Below are positions 7,905 through 15,970 of a stretch of 64,000 bases of DNA, in pieces; the stretch's first letter is position 1, and each line of letters opens with the position of its first letter. Both the position numbers and the translations under genes were made by a program. Location: assembly GCA_046262355.1 (NCBI GenBank), contig JBHEMX010000092.1, forward strand, positions 1-64,000. Reading direction: 5' to 3'. Source of the stretch: DATADD01 sp046262355. Its GTDB lineage: Bacteria > Actinomycetota > CADDZG01 > WHSQ01. Below the pieces are notes generated by a model. The model was not told where the DNA came from and searched no databases. It saw nothing but the letters and a program-made list of their open reading frames with translations.

Positions 7905-9884
7905 ATGACGAAGCCCAAGGAGCGGCGGTTCCGTCCGGCCGATGTGCACGAGCAGGTCATGATCCAGGAGCTCGCGCTGTCGCCGGACGGCTCGAGCGTC
8001 GTCTACGCACGTCGCACGATCGAGGACGGCAAGTACCGCAAGCGCCTGTGGCGCGTCGATACCGACGGCGGAAGGCCGGAACAGCTGACGTTCGCGCCGG
8101 CGCGCGACGGCGCGCCGAGGTTCTCGCCGGACGGGACGATGTTGCTGTTCCTCTCGGATCGCTCCGGGCGGGCTCAGCCGTGGGTCATGCCGGTGGGAGG
8201 CGGCGAAGCGCGTCGGGTTGCGGAGCTCGAGGGCGACGTCGCCGGCGCGGAGTGGTCGCCGGACGGCAGACGACTGGCGCTGCTCGCGCCCAGCGGGAAG
8301 GATCGTTACATCGTCGGCCGATCCGAGGACCCGATCGCCCGCCGCATCACCGACCTCACGTGGCAGCTCGACGACGTCGGCAAGCGGGACCAGTTCAAGA
8401 GCGTGTGGGTCGCGCGCCTCGCCGGGGGCAAGCCGAGGAGGATCGTCAAGTCGTCGTTCGAGGCGGCCGCTCCCCTGTGGTCGCGCGACGGGAAGCGGAT
8501 CTGCTTCCTCGCCGATCGTCGCCCCGGGGCCGCCATCATGGAGGAGCCCCAGCTGTGGGCCGTGCCGCGCCGCGGCGGCGAGCCGTCCGAGCTGGCTGCC
8601 TTGAAGGGAGCGATCGAGGCTGCGTCGTGGTCGCCGGGCGGCAGACTCGTCGCCGTCGGAGTGGATCGACGGGCGACCCCCGAGTGGGCCAACCGCGGCC
8701 TCTTCGTCGTCGAGGACGGCAAGGCTCGCCGGCTGGCGCCGGAGCGCGACCTCACCGTGACGATCTCTAGCTACGGCGATCTCGTGGATCCCGACGCCGT
8801 CTTCGGCCTCGCGTGGAGCGACGAGACCGTCATCGCGCTGGTAAGCGAAGCGGGGAGCACGCTCCCCTGCGCCTTCTCGCTCGACGGCGGCTTCGAGCGC
8901 CTCCTCGAGCGCGAGGCGATCTGCACCGCGGTCGCGGCGGCCGCGGGGCGCGTGGTGGTCGTCGCCAACGACGGAGAGCGACCCGGGGAGGTCTATGCGC
9001 TCGAGGGCGGCGAGATGCGCCCGCTCACCGACCATGGCGGCCGCTGGTTCGAGCCCTTTCGGAGGGTGCCGGAGCGTCATCGCATCAGCCATCCCCAGGG
9101 CCACGACGTCGATGCCTGGCTCGTCCGCGCGCGCGGCAAGAGGACGGCTCGGCCGTTGGTGGTGCAGGTCCACGGCGGTCCGCACGCGAGCCATGGACCG
9201 ACGCCGTGGCTCGAGATGATCGCCCTCGCCGATGCCGGGATACACGTCCTCTATGCCAATCCGCGCGGCTCCACGAGCTACGGAGAGGACTTCGCCCGAG
9301 CTCTGCACGGAGCCTGGGGGGACCCGGACGGCTCGGACATCATGGCGCTGCTGGACTGGGCGGTGGAGGAGGGCCTGACGAGCCCCGGACGCATCGGCGT
9401 GCTCGGCCTCTCCTACGGCGGCCACATGGTGAACTGGCTGCTCGGGCACTTCCCCGGCCGGTTCGCGGCGGGAGTCAGCGAGAACCCCGTCACCGACATG
9501 GTCGGCGAGTTCGGCGAGTCCGACTTCGGCGTCGCGGTCGACGAGACGGCGGTCGGAGCGGGCAGGCTCCCCGAGGACATCGATGCGTTCCTCGAGCGCT
9601 CGCCGTACCTGCAGCTCCACAAGAGCGACGCCCCGCTGCTGTTGCTGCAGTCCGAGGAGGATCTGAGGTGCCCCGCGGGGCAGACCCAGCTCGCCTTCAC
9701 TATGCTGAGGGCGCGCGGGGCGGAGGTCGAGATGGTGCTCTATCCCAAGGAGTTCCACTACCTCGTCGGCACCGGCCGCCCCGATCGCCGCGTCGATCGC
9801 ATCGAGCGGATCGTGGACTGGTTCGAGCGTCACCTCCGCGCAGCCAAGGGCTCCACCGGGCGCACCGCCACCAAGGGGGATTGA
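7905..9884 (+). CDS. S9-family prolyl oligopeptidase / acylaminoacyl peptidase
   Basis: A 659-residue serine peptidase. The N-terminal half (about 20-390) contains repeated WSPDG/FSPDG/WSRDG motifs of a beta-propeller, and the C-terminal third is an alpha/beta-hydrolase domain. The catalytic triad is visible as Ser503 in GLSYGGHM, Asp586 in SEEDLRCP and His618 in KEFHYLVG. No signal peptide is seen, so it should act on peptides in the cytoplasm. The ATG has an AAGGAG ribosome binding site. A GNAT acetyltransferase gene follows after a 9-nt spacer and is probably co-transcribed. Confidence 0.88.
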   Translation: MTKPKERRFRPADVHEQVMIQELALSPDGSSVVYARRTIEDGKYRKRLWRVDTDGGRPEQLTFAPARDGAPRFSPDGTMLLFLSDRSGRAQPWVMPVGGGEARRVAELEGDVAGAEWSPDGRRLALLAPSGKDRYIVGRSEDPIARRITDLTWQLDDVGKRDQFKSVWVARLAGGKPRRIVKSSFEAAAPLWSRDGKRICFLADRRPGAAIMEEPQLWAVPRRGGEPSELAALKGAIEAASWSPGGRLVAVGVDRRATPEWANRGLFVVEDGKARRLAPERDLTVTISSYGDLVDPDAVFGLAWSDETVIALVSEAGSTLPCAFSLDGGFERLLEREAICTAVAAAAGRVVVVANDGERPGEVYALEGGEMRPLTDHGGRWFEPFRRVPERHRISHPQGHDVDAWLVRARGKRTARPLVVQVHGGPHASHGPTPWLEMIALADAGIHVLYANPRGSTSYGEDFARALHGAWGDPDGSDIMALLDWAVEEGLTSPGRIGVLGLSYGGHMVNWLLGHFPGRFAAGVSENPVTDMVGEFGESDFGVAVDETAVGAGRLPEDIDAFLERSPYLQLHKSDAPLLLLQSEEDLRCPAGQTQLAFTMLRARGAEVEMVLYPKEFHYLVGTGRPDRRVDRIERIVDWFERHLRAAKGSTGRTATKGD

Positions 9885-9893
9885 CGGACCGCG

Positions 9894-10400
9894 ATGATCG
9901 ACGTCCGGCCGCTCGCAACTGCCGACGAGTACGACGCCGTCTTGCCTCTCATCGCCGACTACCAACGGTTCTACGAGGTCGAGGACATAGACTCGGAGCG
10001 GAACCGCGCCTTCTTCCGCCGCTTCCTCGCGCCGAGCGACGATGGGCTCCTGGTGGGGGCGTGGGACGACGGCGCGCTCATCGGTTTCACCTGCCTCGTG
10101 TGGACCTTCAGCTCGCTGCATGCGGCCGAGATCGTGTTGCTGGCCGACCTGCTCGTCGCCGCTGAGGCGCGCGGCAGAGGCGTGGGGCGCGCCCTCATCG
10201 ACGCGGCCGTGGAGGCGGGTCGGGCTCGCGGCGCCCACCACGTCGAGTGGTTGACCCACATCGACAACCGGCGCGCCCAGCGCCTCTACGAGAGCGTGGG
10301 CGCCGAGCGTTCGGCGTGGTTCGGCTACGAGATCCCGCTCCGCGAGGGTCCGCCCGCCTCGCCGGGGGATGGGTCGCCCGCAGCCGCGCCCGAGATTTAG
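9894..10400 (+). CDS. GNAT-family N-acetyltransferase
   Basis: A 168-residue acetyl-CoA-dependent acetyltransferase. The acetyl-CoA-binding motif A is visible as EARGRGVGRALI preceded by the strand LLADLLVAA, and the C-terminal NRRAQRLYESVGAE segment is typical of the fold. The substrate is unknown. It follows the S9 peptidase gene by 9 nt. The last codons lie inside an 11-bp tandem duplication that includes the stop codon. Confidence 0.82.
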   Translation: MIDVRPLATADEYDAVLPLIADYQRFYEVEDIDSERNRAFFRRFLAPSDDGLLVGAWDDGALIGFTCLVWTFSSLHAAEIVLLADLLVAAEARGRGVGRALIDAAVEAGRARGAHHVEWLTHIDNRRAQRLYESVGAERSAWFGYEIPLREGPPASPGDGSPAAAPEI

Positions 10401-10415
10401 TCCCGATTTAGTCCC
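10394..10415 (+). repeat. 11-bp perfect tandem duplication at a stop codon
   Basis: GATTTAGTCCC occurs twice head to tail, at 10394-10404 and 10405-10415. The first copy contains the TAG stop of the acetyltransferase gene. This looks like a replication-slippage duplication at a gene end. Confidence 0.9.
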
Positions 10416-10500
10416 TTCGCGCTATTCAGCTTCCTCCCGCTGATTGGCAGAATCTGGAATGCCAGAGAGTGGCAGTAGGCAAGACGACAAGGGGGAGATC

Positions 10501-12012
10501 TTGGGACGTACCGGACAGAGGTGGGGCGCGCGCTTGCTCGCCCCGGCGCTTGCGGTCGCGCTGCTCGCCGTCCCGCTCGTGGGCGGCGTCGCGGTTGCAG
10601 ATCACGGCGCGCGCACCCTCGACCTCGATCCCGAGGCCGAGAACAGCGGCATCGGCACGAGGCGCTCGATCAAGGGCATCCTGAGCTCGGCGCCGGACGT
10701 TGCGGCGATCGACATCAACTTCGAGATCGCGGGTCCGAACGACCCCGACAACTCGAGCACCGTGGACTCGCCGGACCTGTCGTGCACGGTCGAGCTCGGA
10801 GCGGTCGACGATGGCGCGACGGCCAACACGGATGAGTCCACGACCTGCACCGTGTCCTACTCGGGCCCGGTCGCGGGCGACGACGTGGTGCGCGGCTGGA
10901 TCGCCGATGCGACCCCGGACATGACAGAGGGCCAGGATGCGGGCGACGAGCCCGGGACCCAGCCCGAGCCGGATGCCACCGACGTCGTCGGGACGCTGTG
11001 GTTCGACGGGCTCTCGGGGAGCACGCGCATGGACTGCAGCCCCGAGTCGGCCACCGCTTCCGTCGGTTCGAGCGCCGACATCTTTACCTGTGAGGTCGTA
11101 CGGACCTCGAGCGGGGCCGGCGTCGCAGGTGTTCTGGTCGACGGCGAGAAATTGGGCGGCGCCAACGACGGCGACAACGCGGCAGCCTTCCCGGCCGACC
11201 TCGACGACGCCTGCACGACCGGAGCCGATGGGCGCTGCAAGATAAGGATCGAGGGCAGCTCCGAGGCCGGCACGGCCGAGATCTGCTTCTGGGCCGACGA
11301 AGATGACGATGCCGGCATGCACGCGACCTCCGAGTGGGACGGCGGGGATTGCGACGAGGGCGCGGCCGACGGCCCCACGAACCTCAACAAGACCGACGTC
11401 GTCAAGATGGCGTGGAAGCACGATCGCTCGGTGACCACCGCAGCGTCTGTGGCCAAGGCCGATTACGGTCAGATGGTCACGATCGCCGGCGCCATCGATT
11501 CGGTCGACGGTGCTTGCGCCGGGGGCGTCGACGTCCACGTCAGCCGCAAGCTCATGGACGGGTCGGTTGAGGACGTGACGACCGCGACCACGGCAGCCGA
11601 CGGGAGTTACTCGACGGTCGCCAAGGCCAACCGAGGCGCGAAGTACTCGGCGATCGTCGACGAGGACGCCACGTGCAGCGCGGCCGCCTCCGGGACTGCC
11701 CAGGTGCTCGTCAAGAAGAAGGTGGGCCTCCGTCTCGCAAAGACGAAGGTCGCCAAGGGCAGCAAGGTGCGCATCCGTGCCGCGCTCAAGCCGTCTGCAA
11801 GCCTGGCGAGACAGCGTGTCGTGCTGTTCAAGTCGACGAACGGCGGCGCCACCTTCAAGCGGGTCGCAGCGAAGGACACGAACGCCAACGGCGTAGCGTG
11901 GTTCGGGTCCAAGGTCCGCAAGGCCACGCTGTTCCAGGCACGCTCGCCGAAGCAGGACGTGAACTACATCGCCGGACGTTCAGTGGCGAAGCTGGTTCAG
12001 ATCAGGAAGTAG
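10501..12012 (+). CDS. Secreted Ig-like repeat protein, function unknown
   Basis: A predicted exported protein of 503 residues. A Sec-type signal peptide (RWGARLLAPALAVALLAVPLVGG) ends near the AVA-DH cleavage site. The mature part has several beta-rich segments with paired cysteines (DLSCTV/TTCTVSY, MDCSPES/FTCEV) and a carboxypeptidase-regulatory or Ig-like module near the C-terminus (GSYSTVAKANRGAKYSAIV), then a Lys-rich tail. No cell-wall anchor motif is visible. The TTG start is chosen because a GGGGGAG ribosome binding site precedes it and the signal peptide then has normal length; ATG 10459 would add 14 residues. It probably acts at the cell surface. A strong terminator follows. Confidence 0.7.
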   Translation: MGRTGQRWGARLLAPALAVALLAVPLVGGVAVADHGARTLDLDPEAENSGIGTRRSIKGILSSAPDVAAIDINFEIAGPNDPDNSSTVDSPDLSCTVELGAVDDGATANTDESTTCTVSYSGPVAGDDVVRGWIADATPDMTEGQDAGDEPGTQPEPDATDVVGTLWFDGLSGSTRMDCSPESATASVGSSADIFTCEVVRTSSGAGVAGVLVDGEKLGGANDGDNAAAFPADLDDACTTGADGRCKIRIEGSSEAGTAEICFWADEDDDAGMHATSEWDGGDCDEGAADGPTNLNKTDVVKMAWKHDRSVTTAASVAKADYGQMVTIAGAIDSVDGACAGGVDVHVSRKLMDGSVEDVTTATTAADGSYSTVAKANRGAKYSAIVDEDATCSAAASGTAQVLVKKKVGLRLAKTKVAKGSKVRIRAALKPSASLARQRVVLFKSTNGGATFKRVAAKDTNANGVAWFGSKVRKATLFQARSPKQDVNYIAGRSVAKLVQIRK

Positions 12013-12026
12013 CAAGCCTGAGGTAC

Positions 12027-12068
12027 GAGACCGGGGCGGCCTCCGCGAGAGGGGGCCGCCCCGGTCTC
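12027..12068 (+). terminator. Strong hairpin terminator after the secreted protein gene
   Basis: GAGACCGGGGCGGCC (12027-12041) pairs perfectly with GGCCGCCCCGGTCTC (12054-12068), giving a 15-bp stem and a 12-nt loop. It starts 14 nt after the stop codon. The following tract is T-poor (TCTCAG), as is common in GC-rich genomes. Confidence 0.8.
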
Positions 12069-12105
12069 TCTCAGTCACCGCACCGTCACCGAGAGGAGCA
12101 CCCCC

Positions 12106-12321
12106 ATGGCCGCCGTCGATTGCTCGAACCACAAGTGCATCAAGCCGGCAAGCATCCACCTGCTGCACCCGCTCGAGGGCAAGGCCCCAGAGGCCGTGGG
12201 CTTCTGGCTCTGCCGCGAGCACGCGGGTGAGCTCGAGGCGGTGCGGCGCTCGCCGGAGGGGGCGACGACCAAGAAGGGCTCGGCTCTGCTGCGACGGGTC
12301 CGGGCACTCGCCGCATCGTAG
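12106..12321 (+). CDS. Small Cys/His protein of unknown function
   Basis: A 71-residue soluble protein with CSNHKC near residues 6-11 and LCREHAGE near 35-42, spaced so that they could bind a metal ion. The rest is Ala/Arg/Lys-rich. The start has a GAGAGGAG ribosome binding site. I do not recognise the family. It is separated from the upstream gene by a strong terminator and so is probably transcribed on its own. Confidence 0.6.
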   Translation: MAAVDCSNHKCIKPASIHLLHPLEGKAPEAVGFWLCREHAGELEAVRRSPEGATTKKGSALLRRVRALAAS

Positions 12322-12338
12322 TTCCCCAACGCGGGGAA
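12322..12338. terminator. Short hairpin between convergent genes
   Basis: TTCCCC (12322-12327) pairs with GGGGAA (12333-12338) around a 5-nt loop, directly after the stop of the small Cys/His protein and just before the end of the opposite-strand haem-binding gene. It may work as a weak bidirectional terminator. Confidence 0.45.
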
Positions 12339-12347
12339 ACTCGGCCG

Positions 12348-12813
12348 CTAGCTCCCCGGACCGGAGCCGTCATCTTCACCGCTCCCGTCCCCGAGGGTTG
12401 CGATCAGCCCCTCGATCAACGCCCGTTCCTCCTCATCGGAGAGGCGGGCACCGGGATGGGCGAGCGTGTAGCGCAGCGGAGGCATCTCGCCCTCCGCGAC
12501 GGTCTCCGCGGCCTTGTCGCCGTCGTCCTGCGCGCGATCCCACTCCGATAGGTTCAGCTCATCCCTGCCCCTGTCGACGTCGCGCTGCTGCAGCCATGAG
12601 ATCGGAGCGATGTTCGAGGACCAGGGCCACTCGGTCTCGTTGCTATGACAGTCGAAACACGCCCGAACGGCAAGCACACGCGTGCGGGGACTGTTCCAGT
12701 TCGGCTCTCCGGTCACCGGCGGGTCGTCGTGGTTCCGGCCGTAGGGCACGAGCTGGATGAGGACCGAAGATCACGAGGCCGCTCGCGAGCGCCACGCCCA
12801 GCACCTTCTTCAT
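12348..12813 (-). pseudogene. Haem-binding (CxxCH) protein, apparent +1 frameshift
   Basis: The downstream frame (12348-12749) encodes a haem-binding domain with CFDCH (CxxCH) and the family-typical run VPYGRNHDDPP. ACFDCHSNETEWPW and NIAPISWLQQRDVDRGR segments are also typical. Its N-terminal anchor lies in another frame: ATG at 12813, preceded by an AGGAGCG ribosome binding site, encodes MKKVLGVALASGLVIF. Deleting one base from the G pair at 12764-12765 (minus strand) would fuse this to VLIQLVPYGR and give one uninterrupted signal anchor. As written, the downstream frame meets TGA at 12771-12773. The gene is therefore either a recent pseudogene or carries a sequencing error. An intact product would be a membrane-anchored c-type haem protein of about 149 residues. 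Confidence 0.75.
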
Positions 12814-13204
12814 CGCTCCTCGCTTCTCTCTTTCTCCTTCGGCGCGCCCATGTCCGTCTTACGACGCGGCCACCGGAACGGATCGAGCTTCGTTGGGGCC
12901 TCGCCCTCGGATCCGGCTTCGTGGGGGCGCCCTCCCTCGACCGAGCCGAAGCTCTACCCATACGAGCGATGGGTAAGCGGGCGTCGGCCTCCCATAATCG
13001 CCGAGGGAGTTGCTAGGCGGAGACGAGGGCCTCAGGACGCGACCGTACCCCCCGTGTCCCCTGAGGTCCTCGTCCGTCTTGCGGGGACGGCATCGGCATC
13101 GGGGCGTCATCTCGGGCGCCCGGCGTGCTAACCTGAGGCCTCGATCCCTCCCCCGCAGTTCGGACCCTTTACGAAGCGCGTCCGACCGAGCCGAGGAAGG
13201 CCGC
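12814..13204. promoter_or_regulatory. Divergent intergenic region upstream of secE
   Basis: No gene is seen in these 390 bases; a tRNA-Trp or rpmG gene, common before secE in other bacteria, is absent. GACGAGG-g-CCTCAGG (13022-13036) can pair with CCTGAGG-t-CCTCGTC (13060-13074), a 15-bp stem including one G-U pair. An extended -10-like box TGCTAACCT (13126-13134) lies about 70 nt before secE, but no good -35 was found. Confidence 0.45.
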
Positions 13205-13498
13205 GTGAACAGGCAGTACAAACGGATGATGAAGAAGGAGCAGCAGCGCAAGGCTGCGGCTCCTCGCCCCCAGGTCAAGGCTCCCGGCGCACCCGCCCGC
13301 AAGGAGCGCACGAAGCCGCGCCAGTTCGTGAAGGAGGTCGCGGCCGAGCTGCAGAAGGTCGCCTGGCCGACGCGCCAGGAGGTCGTTTCGTACTCGCTCG
13401 TGGTGATCGTGGCCGTGATCGTCATCGCGTCGGTCATCTTCGTCATGGACTACGTGTTCACGAAGGCCGTTCTCGCCCTGTTTGGAGTTGATGTCTAG
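13205..13498 (+). CDS. secE: Preprotein translocase subunit SecE
   Basis: A 97-residue single-span membrane subunit of the SecYEG channel. A Lys/Arg/Gln-rich cytosolic N-terminus leads to the conserved amphipathic segment FVKEVAAELQKVAWPTRQEV, followed by one transmembrane helix (about residues 63-85). The GTG start has a GAGGAAGG ribosome binding site; the frame is open upstream but without SecE similarity. It heads the secE-nusG-rplK-rplA cluster, the usual actinobacterial order. Confidence 0.95.
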   Translation: MNRQYKRMMKKEQQRKAAAPRPQVKAPGAPARKERTKPRQFVKEVAAELQKVAWPTRQEVVSYSLVVIVAVIVIASVIFVMDYVFTKAVLALFGVDV

Positions 13499-13630
13499 AT
13501 GAGCGATACGCAGGGGACTTGCGCACTGCCTGAGGCGGCCCGGCTCCGCTCGAGGCGGAGCCACGAGGAGCGCGGAGAGAAGCGCATCGGCGGTCGGCTT
13601 GGCGCGCGCGGAAAGAAGGAAGCAGCATGA
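13499..13630 (+). CDS. Possible 43-residue ORF between secE and nusG
   Basis: An ATG directly abuts the secE stop (TAG-ATG) and opens a 43-codon frame that ends at a TGA overlapping the nusG start as ATGA. The product would be small and basic (Arg/Gly/Glu-rich) with no recognisable domain. The exact fit between both neighbours suggests translational coupling, but the frame could equally be chance in GC-rich DNA. It contains the hairpin GGCTCCGC/GCGGAGCC (13542-13562), which could instead be a structured nusG leader. Confidence 0.3.
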   Translation: MSDTQGTCALPEAARLRSRRSHEERGEKRIGGRLGARGKKEAA

Positions 13631-14583
13631 GCGAGACCGAGTTGGAGCGCAGCGAGACCGGCCTCGAGGTCGGCGCGCCGTCCGACGTGAACGAGGGTGA
13701 GAGCCCCTACAACCCGGCGGTTGCCCAGCCCTTGAGTGACGCCGCGGGCACCGCGGTGGACCCGGCGAGCCCCGAGGTGGACGCCCAGGAGATCGTCGAG
13801 GACGGCGACACCCATGCGTCGCACGCGGCGGAGGAGTTGCAGCCCGACGCCACGCAGGACGCCACCGAGCCGCGGGGCGAGGCCGGGACCGAGGTTGCGG
13901 AGTCGCACGGTGCGGCCGAGACCGAGGTCGCGCAGCCGGAGCCCGAGCAGGACGCCGCCGAGCCGCAGGCCGGGCAGGACGCTGCCGAGCCGCAGGCCGG
14001 GGCGGAAGCGGACGAGTTCGTCCTCGACGATTTCGAGATCCCGCTCATGGAGCGCCCCGGGGACTGGTTCGTGATCCACACCTACGCGGGCTACGAGAAC
14101 AGGGTAAAGGCGAACCTCGAGTCGCGCATCTCGTCGATGAACGTCGAAGACAGGATCTTCGAGTGCGTGATCCCGATGGAAGACGTCATGGAGATAAAGC
14201 AGGGCAAGAAGCAGGTCGTACAGAAGAAGGTCTTCCCCGGTTATCTCATGGTGAGGATGTACCTCGACGACGATTCCTGGTACGTCGTGCGCAACACGCC
14301 CGGCGTCACGGGGTTCGTCGGGTCCGGAGCGCGCCCGACCCCGCTGTCGAGCAAGGAGGTCGAGAAGATCCTCCAGGTCAAGCCCGAGGACAAGAAGAAG
14401 CTGCGTCCGCGGCTCGAGTTCGAGGAGCAGGAGAGCGTGCGGGTCGTCTCCGGCCCCTTCGCCAACTTCACCGGCACGATCTCGGAGATCAACGTCGACC
14501 AATCGAAGCTCAAGGTGCTCGTCAACATCTTCGGCCGTGAGACCCCGGTCGAGCTTGGCTTCGACCAGGTCGCCAAGCTCTAA
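13627..14583 (+). CDS. nusG: Transcription termination/antitermination factor NusG
   Basis: A 318-residue NusG that binds RNA polymerase and modulates pausing, termination and transcription-translation coupling. The conserved NGN domain starts near residue 145 (GDWFVIHTYAGYENRVK) and includes FPGYLMVRM and NTPGVTGFVG. The KOW domain follows (VRVVSGPFANFTGTISEIN). About 140 residues of acidic Ala/Glu/Asp-rich sequence precede the NGN domain, longer than in most bacteria and including two identical nine-residue repeats. The ATG at 13627 has a GAAGGAAGC ribosome binding site, so the extension appears genuine. rplK follows after 18 nt. Confidence 0.95.
   Translation: MSETELERSETGLEVGAPSDVNEGESPYNPAVAQPLSDAAGTAVDPASPEVDAQEIVEDGDTHASHAAEELQPDATQDATEPRGEAGTEVAESHGAAETEVAQPEPEQDAAEPQAGQDAAEPQAGAEADEFVLDDFEIPLMERPGDWFVIHTYAGYENRVKANLESRISSMNVEDRIFECVIPMEDVMEIKQGKKQVVQKKVFPGYLMVRMYLDDDSWYVVRNTPGVTGFVGSGARPTPLSSKEVEKILQVKPEDKKKLRPRLEFEEQESVRVVSGPFANFTGTISEINVDQSKLKVLVNIFGRETPVELGFDQVAKL
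13948..14001 (+). repeat. 27-bp tandem repeat within nusG
   Basis: Two head-to-tail 27-bp copies (13948-13974 and 13975-14001) differ at one base and encode QDAAEPQAG twice in the acidic NusG extension. Expansion by slippage is the likely origin, and the number of copies may vary between strains. Confidence 0.85.
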
Positions 14584-14601
14584 GCACGGAGGGAACACGC
14601 A

Positions 14602-15036
14602 GTGACGCAGGGACGTCGCAAGAAGGTAGCGCAGGTGCTCAAGCTGCAGATAACGGGAGGCCAGGCGACGCCGGCGCCTCCGGTTGGTCCCGCCCTCGGC
14701 CAGGCTGGGATCAACATCATGGAGTTCTGCAAGCAGTACAACGCCGCGACGCAAGGCTCCACGGGGACGATCGTGCCGGTGGAGATCACCGTCTACGAGG
14801 ACCGCTCGTTCACCTTCGTGACCAAGACGCCGCCTGCGGCCGTGCTGCTCAAGCAGAAGGCGGGGCTCGACAAGGGCTCGAGCCAGGCGTCGCGCGAGGG
14901 GGTCGGCACGGTGTCGCGTGACGAGCTCAGGGACATCGCCGAGCAGAAGATGCCCGACCTCAACGCCAACGACGTCGAGGCGGCGATGAAGATCATCGAG
15001 GGCACCGCCCGCAGCATGGGCATCACCGTCGGATAA
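14602..15036 (+). CDS. rplK: 50S ribosomal protein L11
   Basis: L11 (144 residues) binds 23S rRNA helices 43/44 at the GTPase-associated centre together with L10 and L7/L12 and is the site of thiostrepton action. The Pro-rich N-terminal motif ATPAPPVGPALGQAG is intact, and so is the C-terminal rRNA-binding domain ending in EGTARSMGITV. It starts at GTG 14602, 18 nt after nusG. Normal length and context. Confidence 0.97.
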   Translation: MTQGRRKKVAQVLKLQITGGQATPAPPVGPALGQAGINIMEFCKQYNAATQGSTGTIVPVEITVYEDRSFTFVTKTPPAAVLLKQKAGLDKGSSQASREGVGTVSRDELRDIAEQKMPDLNANDVEAAMKIIEGTARSMGITVG

Positions 15037-15104
15037 ACCGGGAACCTTAAGCAGTGGGAGGCGGAGGCGAGACTCCGCCGCGGACCACGAGGAGGTTGAG
15101 CGCG

Positions 15105-15797
15105 ATGGCGCAACGCGGCAAGCGGTACTCACAGGCGGTCGAAGCGATCGACCGCGAGCGGCTCTATCCGCCGCGCGACGCGATCGCGGTGCTCAAGTCG
15201 CTGCCGCCGGGCAGGTTCGACGAGACCGTCGAGCTGAACATGCGGCTCGGGGTGGATCCGCGCAAGGCGGACCAGATGGTGCGCGGGGCGGTGTCCCTGC
15301 CCAAGGGCACCGGCAAGACCGTGCGCGTGGCGGCTTTCGCCAAGGGGCCGCAGGCGCGCGACGCGGAGGACGCGGGCGCGGACGTCGTCGGCGCGGAGGA
15401 CCTCGTCGAACGCATCCAGGGAGGTTGGCTCGAGTTCGACGCCGCCGTTGCGGCTCCCTCGATGATGCCGCTCGTGGGGCGCCTCGGCCGCGTTCTGGGC
15501 CCGCGCGGCCTCATGCCGAACCCGAAGTCGGGCACGGTGACCGACGACGTCGCCAAGGCGGTGAGGGACCTGAAGGGCGGGCTCGTCGAGTACCGCACCG
15601 ACCGTCATGGCAACCTCCATCTCATCATCGGCAAGAAGTCGTTCACCGAGGACGACCTGCTCGAGAACTTCTCGTCGGTGCTCGACGAGGTTCAGCGAGC
15701 CAAGCCCGCGGCGGCCAAGGGCCGCTACCTCAAGGGCATCACGCTGTCGACGACGATGGGTCCGGGCGTGCGCGTCGACTCGCAGACGCCGGGGTAG
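15105..15797 (+). CDS. rplA: 50S ribosomal protein L1
   Basis: L1 (230 residues) forms the mobile L1 stalk that handles E-site tRNA and in many bacteria represses its own operon by binding the mRNA leader. The L1 signature LGRVLGPRGLMPNPKSGTV is present. The ATG at 15105 is preferred because the upstream in-frame codons do not resemble L1 and GGAGGTTGAGCGCG provides a ribosome binding site. The 68-nt gap after rplK is the largest in this part of the cluster and might carry an L1-binding site, although I could not identify one. Confidence 0.97.
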   Translation: MAQRGKRYSQAVEAIDRERLYPPRDAIAVLKSLPPGRFDETVELNMRLGVDPRKADQMVRGAVSLPKGTGKTVRVAAFAKGPQARDAEDAGADVVGAEDLVERIQGGWLEFDAAVAAPSMMPLVGRLGRVLGPRGLMPNPKSGTVTDDVAKAVRDLKGGLVEYRTDRHGNLHLIIGKKSFTEDDLLENFSSVLDEVQRAKPAAAKGRYLKGITLSTTMGPGVRVDSQTPG

Positions 15798-15970
15798 ATG
15801 CGGCGCGCCGGATGATAACCTCGGCGCCGTAGGCCCCAGACCGCCGGCGGGAGCGATCCCCCAAGCCACGTGGACCGGCGCAGGCCGATCGAGCGGAACT
15901 CAACGAACGCGCGGTCGCCCGGGCTGGGGCGGCCGTTTTTTTTGTTGCCCATCTGTGTGAGGAGTCGCAA
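15798..15970 (+). ncRNA. L10 leader of the rplJL operon
   Basis: The 173-nt region between rplA and rplJ has the properties of the ribosomal protein L10 leader: a GC-rich structured segment (GTAGGCCCCAGACCGCCGG near 15829-15848) followed by an intrinsic terminator and then the rplJ ribosome binding site. In well-studied bacteria the L10-L12 complex binds such a leader and limits rplJL expression. The presence of a terminator suggests transcriptional attenuation here. The assignment rests on position and visible structure; I could not fold it or run a covariance model. Confidence 0.6.
15912..15943 (+). terminator. Intrinsic terminator/attenuator before rplJ
   Basis: CGGTCGCCC (15912-15920) pairs with GGGCGGCCG (15927-15935), nine pairs including one G-U, around a 6-nt loop. 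Eight T residues follow at once (15936-15943). A textbook rho-independent terminator only 28 nt before rplJ implies conditional read-through from the rplKA transcript or the L10 leader. Confidence 0.85.

Noticed and set aside
7845..10259. 804-codon minus-strand open frame opposite the S9 peptidase and acetyltransferase
   Set aside because: It is the antisense shadow of two well-supported genes; its composition is Arg/Glu/His-rich without any domain.
12757..13131. 124-codon plus-strand frame before secE
   Set aside because: It overlaps the frameshifted haem protein region, has low-complexity content and no ribosome binding site or family resemblance.
12814..13204. tRNA-Trp or rpmG gene expected before secE
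   Set aside because: No T-loop consensus or L33 sequence is visible in this stretch.
13495..15132. 545-codon minus-strand frame opposite nusG and rplK
   Set aside because: Antisense shadow caused by GC-rich codon bias; nusG and rplK are unambiguous.
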